Assembly: GCA_943329595.2 (NCBI GenBank)
Contig: CALQEM020000021.1
Location: 1 to 26,418, forward strand
Length of the DNA: 26,418 nt
Direction: 5' to 3'
Origin: CAIYMF01 sp943329595
GTDB lineage: Bacteria; Actinomycetota; Actinomycetes; S36-B12; CAIYMF01
Each line of letters begins with the position of its first letter. Position 1 is the first letter of the stretch. Below are positions 1 to 6,922 of the stretch, one piece after another. The translations under genes and the position numbers were made by a program. The notes under the pieces are model-generated. The model ran no database searches. It saw only the letters and a list, made by a program, of their open reading frames with translations, and was not told the DNA's origin.

Positions 1-22
1 AGCCCGGCTGCGCTGACCAGTC

Positions 23-1147
23 ATGCCGCGGTGGACCCCCCCAGGGGGTGGATCACTGCGTGAGGTGATGTCCAGTGCGGCGGCCGCGCTCGGGGTTCGT
101 GGCTGTCACGACACTCTCAGCGTCGGCCGGGCCGACTCCGTGGTGGTGCTCCTGGTCGACGGGCTTGGCATGCTTCCGCTGCGCGCCGCGCTCGAGGGGG
201 GCGGGCTGCAGCTTCCCCACCTCATGGAGGCCACAGGGGCCGGCCGCGTGATCAGCGCGCCCTTCCCGTCGACCACGCCTTCAGGACTTGCGGCCCTGGG
301 CACGGGGCTCACCACCGGCTGCCACGGCATCGTGGGTGCGTCGTTCCGGCTGCCCGAGACCGGGCACACGCTGTGGCCGCTTGCGTGGCGTGATGAGCCG
401 CATCCCATCGCCGTGCAGCCCGAGGCCACGGTTCTTGAGCGAGCTGCTGCCGGGGGAGTGCGAGTCACCAGCGTGTCGCCACGCGCGTTCGAGTCCAGCG
501 GACTCACGCGGGCGGTGCTCAGAGGGGGCGACTACGCAGGCGCAGATTCCTTGGGTGAGCGAGTGGGGGCCACGGCTCGAGCGCTGGCGGGCGAGGGTCG
601 GTCGCTGGTGTACGTGTACTGGGGGGATCTCGACAAGATCGGCCACGTGCACGGAGTCGATTCCGATGAGTGGCGGGCCGAACTCGAACTGGTCGAGGTG
701 CTCGTCGGGCGGCTCGTCGACCAGTTGCCCACGTCGGGGCGCCTCCTGCTGACGGCCGACCACGGCATGGTCGACACCGACGCTGACGACCGATTCGAGA
801 TCGACGACGACCACGAGCTGAGAGATTCAGCGGTGATGCTGGCGGGCGAACCGCGCATGCGCCACGTGTACGTGCGCCCGGGGGCTGAACGAGAAGTGGG
901 GGCGCTATGGGCCGAGCGTCTCGCCGACCGAGCTGTGGTGCTCAGCCGCGAGCAGGCGGTTGCTGAGGGCTGGTTCGGCTCAGTTGACCCCGACATTGCT
1001 GACCGGATCGGCGACCTCGTGGTGGTGGCCAGCGGCAGTACGGTGCTGGCCAGTCAGTCTGTTGACGCGCGAACGTCGGCGCTGCGAGGTCAGCACGGGG
1101 CAGCGACCGAGGCGGAGATGGCAATTCCGCTGCTGGCCTGGGGCTGA
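23..1147 (+). CDS. Type I phosphodiesterase / nucleotide pyrophosphatase family protein (alkaline phosphatase superfamily)
   Basis: The 374-residue protein has the metal-site plan of the alkaline phosphatase superfamily. VVVLLVDGLG (Asp46) gives a first metal ligand. FPSTTPSG (Thr84/Thr85) carries the likely nucleophile and is followed by a Gly-rich GLAALGTGL segment. YVYWGDLDKIGHVHG (197-211) and TADHG (244-248) supply the remaining Asp/His ligands. Such enzymes hydrolyse phosphodiester or pyrophosphate bonds; the substrate cannot be read from sequence. I see no signal peptide, so it is probably cytoplasmic. ATG 23 is the first start after an in-frame stop at 14-16; an internal ATG (residue 16) is also possible. 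From memory, a homologue commonly sits beside sepH in actinobacteria, as here, where the two genes converge with 19 bases between them. Family assignment is firm, exact activity open. Confidence 0.88.
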   Translation: MPRWTPPGGGSLREVMSSAAAALGVRGCHDTLSVGRADSVVVLLVDGLGMLPLRAALEGGGLQLPHLMEATGAGRVISAPFPSTTPSGLAALGTGLTTGCHGIVGASFRLPETGHTLWPLAWRDEPHPIAVQPEATVLERAAAGGVRVTSVSPRAFESSGLTRAVLRGGDYAGADSLGERVGATARALAGEGRSLVYVYWGDLDKIGHVHGVDSDEWRAELELVEVLVGRLVDQLPTSGRLLLTADHGMVDTDADDRFEIDDDHELRDSAVMLAGEPRMRHVYVRPGAEREVGALWAERLADRAVVLSREQAVAEGWFGSVDPDIADRIGDLVVVASGSTVLASQSVDARTSALRGQHGAATEAEMAIPLLAWG

Positions 1148-1166
1148 TCTGGGGCTGGCGCCCTCG

Positions 1167-1871
1167 CTAGTCCGAGTCAGAGACTCCGAAGAGGATTTCG
1201 TCCCAACTAGGAATGCTGGCGCGCTTGCCGCGCGCAGGTTTCGGACGTGCGGGGGCGGGGGCGGGACGAGCGGCCTCCGGCTCGGGCTCCTCTGCCACGG
1301 GTTCAGCTTCGAGGCTCGGGGACTCGATCGACTCGATCGACTCGACTCGCTCGACTCGTTCGACCTGTGCATGGTCGAACACATCGTCGGGGCTCACCGG
1401 GGGCGGCACCGACATCAGGCGGGGCCGTTCGGCGGGCTGGGCGGCGTACGTGGCCGGCTCGGCCTCGGGATCGAGCAGCGATCGAGCGACGTCATCCTCA
1501 GCAAAGACCGCTCGGGCGACGAGGTCGTACGTGCAGCGCCCCGAGAGTCGGTGATCGTCGGGGCCGAACTCGATGGTCACGGTCCAGAGGCCGTCGTCTC
1601 GACGCCACGAATCCCATTCGAGCGTCTGGGGGTCGGCTCCACGCGCTTTCACCGCGGCTTGCACCACGTCGTCGACCGTGCGACCGGGTGCCGAGTGACG
1701 AACCTCGGTCGAGCGGGCGCGGTCAGCGATGTGGGCCCGCTCGGCGAGCACCGGCGCCTCGAACCGTTCGACCTTGTCGAGGTCCATCCCTGTGGCAGAG
1801 GCGATCTGCGCCGAACTCTGGCCCGCGCGGATGCGCGCCTGGATGTCGCGAGGGCGAAGCCCGTCGTCCAT
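1167..1871 (-). CDS. sepH: Septation protein SepH (DUF3071), short form lacking the usual N-terminal segment
   Basis: SepH is an actinobacterial cell-division protein that binds FtsZ through a conserved helix-turn-helix-like region and promotes Z-ring assembly. The diagnostic block is present: LRPRDIQARIRAG (residues 5-17), then FEAPVLAERA and the WDSWRRDDG motif in mid-protein. The second half is a low-complexity Pro/Glu/Ala tail with a VERVERVESIESIES repeat, ending in a conserved-looking basic SIPSWDEILFG motif. The family normally has about 50-60 residues before LRPRDIQ; here only MDDG precedes it. An in-frame stop lies at 1893-1895, and no other frame upstream resembles the missing part. 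GGGAGG at 1877-1882, five bases before ATG 1871, supports this start. It converges on the phosphodiesterase gene. Identity is strong; whether the short form is native is uncertain. Confidence 0.9.
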   Translation of the reverse strand: MDDGLRPRDIQARIRAGQSSAQIASATGMDLDKVERFEAPVLAERAHIADRARSTEVRHSAPGRTVDDVVQAAVKARGADPQTLEWDSWRRDDGLWTVTIEFGPDDHRLSGRCTYDLVARAVFAEDDVARSLLDPEAEPATYAAQPAERPRLMSVPPPVSPDDVFDHAQVERVERVESIESIESPSLEAEPVAEEPEPEAARPAPAPARPKPARGKRASIPSWDEILFGVSDSD

Positions 1872-1876
1872 CGGTG

Positions 1877-1882
1877 CCTCCC
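1877..1882 (-). promoter_or_regulatory. Shine-Dalgarno site of sepH
   Basis: On the minus strand GGGAGG stands five bases before ATG 1871. It supports translation starting at the short-form SepH start, because no longer open frame continues upstream past the stop at 1893-1895. Confidence 0.6.
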
Positions 1883-2062
1883 GCCATCTCGACTAGGTCT
1901 GATCCGCTCGTGTCTGAGGGTCCTACAGTCTCACACCCCACGCATGTTTCGTCGGACCCCGGCAGTTCGTGGGGGGTCGTCGTTCTGGCGCAGCGGCATG
2001 GTGGCAGCGTCCAATCCTCCCCCACTTCCGCGCGAGGATCCTTCCGTGCGCCTCCAATTCAC

Positions 2063-2125
2063 CGCTCATCCATACGGAAGCGTCAATCCCGGCGGCTCCT
2101 TGTGACGCTTTCGTCTGGATGAGCG
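2063..2125. repeat. 23-bp imperfect inverted repeat (long hairpin), possible MFS terminator
   Basis: Arms 2063-2085 (CGCTCATCCA...GCGTCA) and 2103-2125 (TGACGC...TGGATGAGCG) pair over 23 bp with one mismatch and one G-U wobble, around a 17-base loop. The hairpin lies 10 bases beyond the MFS stop codon in the direction of MFS transcription, so a terminator or mRNA 3' stabiliser is plausible. No T-run follows on either strand and no flanking target duplication was seen. The rest of the 264-base gap (1872-2135) shows nothing I can name. Confidence 0.6.
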
Positions 2126-2135
2126 ACAGGGGGGG

Positions 2136-3368
2136 TCAGTCGGTGAAGTCGCGGACCGAGGGATCGATTGCGGCGGGGCGGGCTTGCCAGGCCCGCTCGA
2201 GTGGGGCGAAGGTGAGCGCGCCCGCGGAGGCAGCCAGCAGGGCGCCCCCGATACACACGAGGTACCCCGCGGATCCTCCGTGCGCGTCGATGACGACTCC
2301 GGCGATGCTGGCAGCGATCGCGACCCCGAGCCCGATACCGGCGGAGACCCAGGTAATCGACTCCGTGAGCCTCGACGAGGGCACCAGGTTCTCGACGATG
2401 GTGAAGCCGCAGATCAACGACGGGGAAATCACCAAGCCCGCCACAAAGCCGGCCGCGCCGAGTAGCAGGGGCGCATCGATGAAGGGAAGTGGGGCAACCA
2501 CCACCACCCCCAGGCTCAGCACCACGACGAGCTGCCGAGGGAGATTACGGCCGCCCACCCGGGTGCCAAAGGCCAGGCCGCCGATCATGGAACCCGCGGA
2601 GAACACCGCGAGCAACACCCCGCTCGTTACCGCGATGCCACGCTCGGTGGCGAAGGCGACCGTGGCCACCTCGAGGGCTCCGAACACGATGCCGAGGCTG
2701 GCGAAAATCAATGCGATGACCGGCACTGCAACGCCCATCTGTTCTCGGTTGGAGCGTGCGTCCGCGCGAGAAGTGTGCGTGGGCTGGGTTGAGGTTTGGG
2801 CCGCGAGGCTGAGCCCCCCGATGGTCAGCAGCACCGAGGCCACCACGAGGGCGGCGCCCGGACTGACTCCCAGCGCGAGACCCGTGGCCAGCACCGGACC
2901 GACGATGAAAATCACCTCGTCAATGACACTTTCTAGCGCGAAGGCCACGCCCAGCCCGGGGGTGCCCGTGAGCATGGCCGACCACCGGGCCCGCACGAGT
3001 GATCCGATATTGGGCTGCAGGGCGCCCCCGACCACAGCCAGGACGACGAGTGTTGGCACCGAGGCTCCCTCGCGCACGGCCACGACAAACCCGATGACGG
3101 CCGCGGACTGGGCCAGGGCCAGGACCGACAACACCCTGCGCTGTCCGAGGCGGTCGGTGAGCCGGCTCGACAGGGGGCTGATTGCCGAGGCGCTCACGGC
3201 GAAGATGCTCGCCAGCACGCCCGCGAGCGCGTAGGAGCCTTCGGTGATGCTGACGAGCAGCACCACGCCGAGGCCCTCCATGGCGATTGGAATTCGTGCG
3301 ACTAACCCCGCGACGCTGAAGGCGAGCGCCCCGCGGTTGCGGAGCACACTGGCGTAGGGGGAGAGCAC
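2136..3368 (-). CDS. Major facilitator superfamily (MFS) transporter
   Basis: A 410-residue hydrophobic protein with about 12 predicted membrane segments and a charged central loop (around residues 210-235, rich in Thr, Arg and Asp) dividing two six-helix halves. The short basic loop SRLTDRLGQRRVL between helices 2 and 3 is the MFS signature loop, GxxxDRxGRR-like. N-terminal GLVARIPIAMEGLGVVLLV resembles drug-efflux-type MFS proteins found in actinobacteria. Substrate is unknown. The start is GTG 3368; a TAGCGT hexamer ends seven bases before it, suggesting leaderless expression. It is divergent from the inositol monophosphatase gene with a 101-base shared promoter region, and transcribes toward sepH. 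Family confident, substrate not assigned. Confidence 0.87.
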   Translation of the reverse strand: MLSPYASVLRNRGALAFSVAGLVARIPIAMEGLGVVLLVSITEGSYALAGVLASIFAVSASAISPLSSRLTDRLGQRRVLSVLALAQSAAVIGFVVAVREGASVPTLVVLAVVGGALQPNIGSLVRARWSAMLTGTPGLGVAFALESVIDEVIFIVGPVLATGLALGVSPGAALVVASVLLTIGGLSLAAQTSTQPTHTSRADARSNREQMGVAVPVIALIFASLGIVFGALEVATVAFATERGIAVTSGVLLAVFSAGSMIGGLAFGTRVGGRNLPRQLVVVLSLGVVVVAPLPFIDAPLLLGAAGFVAGLVISPSLICGFTIVENLVPSSRLTESITWVSAGIGLGVAIAASIAGVVIDAHGGSAGYLVCIGGALLAASAGALTFAPLERAWQARPAAIDPSVRDFTD

Positions 3369-3375
3369 GGTACTG

Positions 3376-3381
3376 ACGCTA
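3376..3381 (-). promoter_or_regulatory. -10 hexamer TAGCGT of the MFS gene (leaderless type)
   Basis: TAGCGT on the minus strand fits the actinobacterial TANNNT -10 pattern and ends seven bases before GTG 3368, placing the expected transcript start at or next to the start codon. Confidence 0.5.
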
Positions 3382-3404
3382 CCGCCACGCGTGCGGGTGG
3401 CCTG

Positions 3405-3437
3405 CCATCGCGCGTCGGTTCTCGTCGTTCGCGATGG
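3405..3437. promoter_or_regulatory. 8-bp inverted repeat in the MFS / inositol monophosphatase divergent promoter
   Basis: CCATCGCG (3405-3412) is exactly repeated in inverse as CGCGATGG (3430-3437), with 17 bases between. It lies between the two divergent -10 hexamers, so it could be an operator. No regulator is encoded next to it. Confidence 0.3.
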
Positions 3438-3457
3438 GCCGGGGGAGGGGCTGCTGC

Positions 3458-3463
3458 CATGAT
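3458..3463 (+). promoter_or_regulatory. -10-like hexamer CATGAT of the inositol monophosphatase gene
   Basis: CATGAT (one change from TANNNT) ends six bases before ATG 3470. The spacing matches other leaderless-type promoters in this window. Confidence 0.4.
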
Positions 3464-3469
3464 GACTCC

Positions 3470-4303
3470 ATGCAAACCGTCGGCCGCGACCCTTCCCGCG
3501 ACCCCTTTCACGACGAACTGCTCACCCTCGCCGTGCGCGCTGCCGCCGACGCTGGGGCCCTACTCCTCGAGGGTGCGCGTACCGAGTTGCTGATCGACAC
3601 CAAGTCGTCGCCAACCGATGTCGTGACCCACATGGACCGTGCCGCTGAGGCGCTGCTGCACCAGCAACTGCTGGGCGCCCGCCCCGACGATGGGATTCTG
3701 GGCGAGGAGGGAGCCTCGGTCGAGGGAACGAGCGGAGTTCGCTGGGTGGTAGACCCGATCGATGGCACCGTGAACTACCTGTACGGCATTCCGATGTGGG
3801 CGGTGTCAGTGGGAGCCGAGGTCGACGGACGCGCGGTGGCCGGCGTGGTGCACGTTCCCGCGATGGGGGAAACCTTTGTGGCCTCGCTGGGGGGTGGGGC
3901 GCGGATGATCGACCTCGAGGGCACCCACTCTCTGCAGGTGCGCGACTGCCCCGATCTCGCGTCGTCACTGGTGGCGACCGGATTCGGCTATCGGCCTGAG
4001 CGACGCCGAGCGCAGGCCGCGGTGGTGGCGGCGCTTCTGCCAAGCATTCGCGACATTCGTCGGGCCGGGGCCTGCTCGATCGACCTGTGCTGGGTGGCTG
4101 CGGGGCGCGTCGACGCTTACTTTGAACGCGGCGCCCACCCGTGGGACCACTCTGCGGGCGGCCTCATCGCGCGCGAGGCGGGCGCCCGGGTGGAGGGGCT
4201 CAGGGGGCTGCCTGCCGGGGAAGACCTACTGATCTGTGCGGTGCCCGGTATCTTCGACGACCTGCATGACGTGCTGCTCGAGGCGCGGGCCGACTTCGAC
4301 TGA
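3470..4303 (+). CDS. Inositol monophosphatase family protein (SuhB-like)
   Basis: This 277-residue protein has all hallmarks of the Mg-dependent, Li-sensitive inositol monophosphatase fold: GEE (78-80), DPIDGT (95-100) with two metal-binding Asp residues, and a C-terminal WDHSAGG motif (Trp225, Asp226). The family dephosphorylates myo-inositol 1-phosphate, histidinol phosphate or related sugar phosphates. In actinobacteria, inositol feeds phosphatidylinositol and mycothiol. ATG 3470 is preferred over the in-frame ATG 3434 because homology begins after it and CATGAT sits six bases upstream. From memory, M. tuberculosis suhB (Rv2701c) occupies the equivalent place near DUF4193 and dut, which supports orthology. 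The exact substrate is not shown by sequence. Confidence 0.9.
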   Translation: MQTVGRDPSRDPFHDELLTLAVRAAADAGALLLEGARTELLIDTKSSPTDVVTHMDRAAEALLHQQLLGARPDDGILGEEGASVEGTSGVRWVVDPIDGTVNYLYGIPMWAVSVGAEVDGRAVAGVVHVPAMGETFVASLGGGARMIDLEGTHSLQVRDCPDLASSLVATGFGYRPERRRAQAAVVAALLPSIRDIRRAGACSIDLCWVAAGRVDAYFERGAHPWDHSAGGLIAREAGARVEGLRGLPAGEDLLICAVPGIFDDLHDVLLEARADFD

Positions 4304-4326
4304 CTCTTCTAGCGACCTTCGCGGCC

Positions 4327-4348
4327 CCGCGGCCCCGACGCCCCGCGG
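4327..4348. terminator. Possible hairpin between convergent genes
   Basis: CCGCGG at 4327-4332 and 4343-4348 can pair around a 10-base loop, in the 46-base gap between the convergent inositol monophosphatase and gamma-carbonic-anhydrase genes. There is no T-run and the area is simply GC-rich, so this is weak. Confidence 0.3.
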
Positions 4349-4349
4349 C

Positions 4350-4868
4350 TCAGTCGAGTCGGCGCAGGTCGGCCCGGTACCGATGGGAGTTTCGCACGTA
4401 GATCTCGACTGCGTAGTCGAACTCGCCCTCGGTGACCACTCCCTCTGTGACTCGCGCCGGCACCCCCAGCGCGCGCGAGCGTGGGGGGATGACCATCCGG
4501 TTCGGCACCAGTGCCTGGGCACCCACGACCGAGCCTCGGCCCACGACCACGTGGTGCAGAACCACGGAGCCCGACCCGATCAGGCAGTTGTCCTCGATGG
4601 TGCAGCCCTCGAGGTGCACGCGGTGACCGATCACGACTCGGTTGCCCACGGTGGTGCTTGCCTCGGACGACACGTGGAGCACGGAACCGTCCTGCACTGA
4701 GGTCTGCGATCCGATGGTGATGGGACCGTGGTCGCCGCGCAGCACCGCCGTGGGCCAGATGGTGCTCTCAGCGCCGATCGTGACGTCACCGATGACCACG
4801 GCATCGGGGTGCACGAAGGCAGAGGAATCGATAGTGGGCTCGAGTTCGCCGAGCGCGTAGATGGGCAT
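4350..4868 (-). CDS. Gamma-carbonic-anhydrase-like left-handed beta-helix protein
   Basis: A 172-residue hexapeptide-repeat protein with the gamma-class layout: VLRGD (42-46), VQDGSVLH (58-65), IGHRVHLEGC (80-89) and a C-terminal ALGVPAR motif before the closing helix. Gamma carbonic anhydrases bind zinc or iron between trimer subunits through three histidines. Here His65 and His82 are in place, but the third ligand position, five residues after His82, is Glu87; a nearby His85 might substitute. The protein may therefore be a structural relative rather than an active CO2-hydrating enzyme. A reading frame continues upstream to 5009, but homology starts at ATG 4868 (MPIYALGE). AGGAG lies about 16 bases before it, too far for a firm ribosome site. 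It converges on the inositol monophosphatase gene. Confidence 0.86.
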   Translation of the reverse strand: MPIYALGELEPTIDSSAFVHPDAVVIGDVTIGAESTIWPTAVLRGDHGPITIGSQTSVQDGSVLHVSSEASTTVGNRVVIGHRVHLEGCTIEDNCLIGSGSVVLHHVVVGRGSVVGAQALVPNRMVIPPRSRALGVPARVTEGVVTEGEFDYAVEIYVRNSHRYRADLRRLD

Positions 4869-5059
4869 GGGCCTATTCAAGCGGCTCCTGTCGCGGGAGC
4901 GGAGGCGGGCTGCTCTACCGCGGCCGAGCGGGTGATCCCCGTCACGTCCAAGGTAAACAGTCTGTACGAAGGGGCGAGTCAGGTTTCCGCGCGACCCGCT
5001 ATGCTGCACACTCTTGTGCGACGGGCATTATTCCGACGCCGCCGTTGTTCGCCCCAAGG

Positions 5060-5065
5060 TACGAT
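5060..5065 (+). promoter_or_regulatory. Candidate -10 hexamer TACGAT of the DUF4193 gene
   Basis: TACGAT fits TANNNT and would give a leader of roughly 27 bases that includes a GGAG (5086-5089) nine bases before ATG 5099. A second candidate TATGCT lies at 5000-5005, followed by a short GCACA/TGTGC hairpin (5006-5019). No convincing -35 box was seen for either. Confidence 0.3.
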
Positions 5066-5098
5066 CCGCCACCCTCACACCAGTTGGAGCACGACCCC

Positions 5099-5395
5099 AT
5101 GGCTACCGATTACGACGCACCCCGCAAGACCGACGACGAGCTCGCCGAGGATTCCATCGAGGAACTCAAGGCGCGCCGGGTCGATAAGTCGGCGTCCGCT
5201 GTCGATGTCGACGAGGTAGATCTCGCTGAAAACCTTGAATTGCCCGGAGCCGACCTCTCCGACGAGTCCCTCACCGTGCGGGTGCTGCCCCGTCAGGCAG
5301 ACGAGTTCACCTGCTCGCGCTGCTTCCTGGTGCACCACCGCAGCCAGTTGGCACGCGAGGTCAAGGGCGAGTCAATCTGCCGCGAGTGCGCCTGA
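5099..5395 (+). CDS. DUF4193 family zinc-ribbon-like protein
   Basis: This 98-residue protein matches the actinobacterial DUF4193 family nearly end to end: MATDYDAPRK start, EDSIEELKARR, an acidic middle, LPGADLS, VRVLP.QADEFTCSRCFLVHHRSQL and a C-terminal CREC. The two Cys-x-x-Cys pairs suggest a zinc-binding knuckle. Function is unknown. The family is present across most actinobacteria, usually beside dut and DUF3093 genes as here, and has been suggested only by context to be a housekeeping protein. ATG 5099 is chosen over the longer in-frame ATG 5045 because the family begins MATDYD and GGAG precedes it. It converges on the DUF4235 gene across a hairpin. Confidence 0.93.
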   Translation: MATDYDAPRKTDDELAEDSIEELKARRVDKSASAVDVDEVDLAENLELPGADLSDESLTVRVLPRQADEFTCSRCFLVHHRSQLAREVKGESICRECA

Positions 5396-5401
5396 GACCC
5401 C

Positions 5402-5418
5402 TCGCCTGACTCAGGCGA
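5402..5418. terminator. Bidirectional hairpin between convergent DUF4193 and DUF4235 genes
   Basis: TCGCCTG and CAGGCGA pair perfectly over 7 bp around the loop ACT, six bases after the DUF4193 stop and 11 bases beyond the DUF4235 stop. There is no T-run on either side, so it may be an I-shaped terminator serving both genes. Confidence 0.5.
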
Positions 5419-5429
5419 CTCCTCGAGGT

Positions 5430-5681
5430 TCAGGCGGTCACTGTGGACGCCTCGCTAGTCGCGGCCCAGCGATCGATGGCCAGTTGAATGAGCGCGTCGG
5501 TGACCGCTGTCGCTAGGGCCCACACGATGGCCTGGCGCAGCGGGGTGCTCGGATCGGAAGCCTTGGGCGCCGGGTTTCCCGTGATGGCGCGGTAGCCCGC
5601 ATTGAGCCCCTTCTTGACGATCCAGGTGCCGCCGATCGCTGCGATCGGCGCGATCACCTTCACCGCTGTGACGTTGGCCAT
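5430..5681 (-). CDS. DUF4235 family small membrane-associated protein
   Basis: A protein of 83 residues. An N-terminal hydrophobic helix (VIAPIAAIGGTWIVKKGLNA, residues 9-28) is followed by a basic GYRAITG segment, a Pro/Ser linker, and a second hydrophobic stretch (AIVWALATAVTDALIQLAI) ending in DRWAA. That pattern, with glycine helix, basic loop and a second helix closing in an acidic/aromatic tail, is typical of DUF4235, a small actinobacterial family of unknown function. GAGGAG followed by seven bases precedes ATG 5681 and fixes the start. It lies 61 bases upstream of nothing recognisable except the DUF3093 stop, so the two may be co-transcribed. The assignment rests on pattern memory rather than a search. 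Confidence 0.75.
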   Translation of the reverse strand: MANVTAVKVIAPIAAIGGTWIVKKGLNAGYRAITGNPAPKASDPSTPLRQAIVWALATAVTDALIQLAIDRWAATSEASTVTA

Positions 5682-5742
5682 AGTGTCTCCTCGTGCTCGT
5701 GGGTCGGCGGGGCGAAATTGCTAGTTGGCTGGTGCGCGACCC

Positions 5743-6252
5743 TTATTGTGGCGCGTCGGGGTCGCTGTGCACAGCCGCACCCACGTGACCTGTGATCGCG
5801 GCTGCAAGCAGGTCGGGGGTGCGAGTCGACACCAGCCAGTAGGGGCACGCAGCGTCGTCAAGGTCGATGCGAACCGCCGGGATCCCGCCCCGGAGCTTGA
5901 ACACCGAGCGCGCGTCAGCTCCTGGCCCGGCGAGGTGCCGAGCGTCGTCGACGTTGAGCGACTCCGCGCCGCGCAGGCGGGCGGTGGAGACCGAGGCCGA
6001 ACCCACCGACAGGGTCTCGTCGGTGAGTCTGATGCGCCAGGACCCGATCGCGACCAGCCCAGCGAGCAGCGCCAGGCCGACGAGGGCGATCAGCGCCCCC
6101 GCCACAGGCCCCAGCATCGCGCCGTAGGCGATCGCTACCGAGGCGATCACGAAGACGCCGGCCGGCCACCACACCAGCGAGGGTCGCGACCTCTCGAGGT
6201 AGAGCAGGATGGCAGGCTCGGTTGGGTCAGCAGCGGGAGGTCGAGTACTCAC
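5743..6252 (-). CDS. DUF3093 family membrane protein
   Basis: 169 residues: a short polar N-terminus with an ILLYLERSRPSLVWWPAGV entry into two membrane segments (roughly 25-70), then a soluble domain with WRIRLTDETLSVG, an ARLRGAESLNVDDAR segment and C-terminal PYWLVSTRTPDLLAAAI. This matches DUF3093, an actinobacterial family with two helices and a small beta-rich (PH-like) domain; function is unknown. From memory the M. tuberculosis counterpart Rv2698 also lies between dut and the DUF4193 gene. GTG 6252 is chosen because the protein then begins MSTRPPAAD and leaves a 49-base divergent promoter. Starts at 6285 (GTG) or 6282 (ATG) would add an unconvincing CARPCESGL extension and crowd the neighbour's promoter. 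Confidence 0.8.
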   Translation of the reverse strand: MSTRPPAADPTEPAILLYLERSRPSLVWWPAGVFVIASVAIAYGAMLGPVAGALIALVGLALLAGLVAIGSWRIRLTDETLSVGSASVSTARLRGAESLNVDDARHLAGPGADARSVFKLRGGIPAVRIDLDDAACPYWLVSTRTPDLLAAAITGHVGAAVHSDPDAPQ

Positions 6253-6289
6253 GAGGCCAGACTCGCACGGTCGCGCGCACATCACCTAC

Positions 6290-6295
6290 TAGGGT
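6290..6295 (+). promoter_or_regulatory. -10 hexamer TAGGGT of the thioesterase-dut unit (leaderless type)
   Basis: TAGGGT fits TANNNT and ends six bases before ATG 6302, with no Shine-Dalgarno sequence between, which fits leaderless transcription from the start codon. Confidence 0.5.
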
Positions 6296-6301
6296 CGTCG
6301 C

Positions 6302-6922
6302 ATGACTTCGCACCTCGCCCCGCGCTCGGCGAGCGACGCCGGCGGGCGCTCGCCGGCCACCACCCCCCCGGCCCACGCCACGATGCCTGACAGAAGCGAG
6401 TCGGCACCGGCGCCCGGCACCGCGCTCGGTGGCCACTACGACATGTGCTTCGGTTGCGGGGCCAAGCACCCGACCGGACTCCACATGGTGGTCACCGCCG
6501 GTGAGGGGCTGACGGTGCGCGGGGTCTTCACCGTGTCTCCGAATCATCAGGGGGCACCCGGGCTGGCCCACGGCGGTCTGCTCACGACGGCCTTCGACGA
6601 TGTGCTCGGTTCACTGAACTGGCTGCTGCTGGTGCCCGCCGTGACCGGACGGCTCGAGGTCGACTTTCGCCGACCGGTGCCCGTCGACTCGGTGCTCTAC
6701 CTCGACGGCGAGATCGTCGGCCAGGCCGGCCGCAAGGTGTACGTGCGCGGGGTCGGCCGGCTCGGCGCGCCAGACGGGCCTGTCGCGCTCACGGCGGCAG
6801 CACTGTTCGTGCAGGTCGACATCGCTCACTTTCGCGATCACGGGCGGCGCGAGGACCTCGAGGCAGCGGTGCGCGACGGTCAGGTCAAGGGAGCGCTCGA
6901 GCGGCTCGAGCTCAACCCGTGA
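6302..6922 (+). CDS. PaaI-type hot-dog fold thioesterase
   Basis: A 206-residue protein with a single hot-dog domain from about residue 45 to 180. The core motif LAHGGLLTTAFDDVLG (His-Gly-Gly followed by an acidic residue in the central helix) is the PaaI/4HBT acyl-CoA thioesterase signature. DMCFGCGAKHPTGLHM at the domain entry is common in actinobacterial members. The first 40 residues are low-complexity Pro/Ala/Ser, so an internal ATG (6383) is a possible start; ATG 6302 is kept because a TAGGGT hexamer stands six bases upstream. These enzymes hydrolyse acyl-CoA thioesters; the acyl group is unknown. The stop overlaps the GTG start of dut, so the two are translationally coupled. No functional link to dUTPase is evident. 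Confidence 0.85.
   Translation: MTSHLAPRSASDAGGRSPATTPPAHATMPDRSESAPAPGTALGGHYDMCFGCGAKHPTGLHMVVTAGEGLTVRGVFTVSPNHQGAPGLAHGGLLTTAFDDVLGSLNWLLLVPAVTGRLEVDFRRPVPVDSVLYLDGEIVGQAGRKVYVRGVGRLGAPDGPVALTAAALFVQVDIAHFRDHGRREDLEAAVRDGQVKGALERLELNP

Noticed and set aside
1723..2025. A hidden N-terminal half of SepH in another frame (possible frameshift)
   Set aside because: Translation of all three upstream frames shows nothing like the expected SepH N-terminus, so a simple frameshift is not supported.
960..2105. 381-codon plus-strand open frame over sepH and the gap beyond it
   Set aside because: Antisense to SepH; unusual amino-acid content and no ribosome site.
1969..3234. 421-codon plus-strand open frame across the MFS gene
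   Set aside because: Low-complexity Ser/Thr/Pro/Arg translation antisense to a clear MFS protein; a high-GC shadow frame.
4868..5009. Extended N-terminus of the carbonic-anhydrase-like protein
   Set aside because: Arg-rich and without resemblance to the family, which begins at MPIYALGE.
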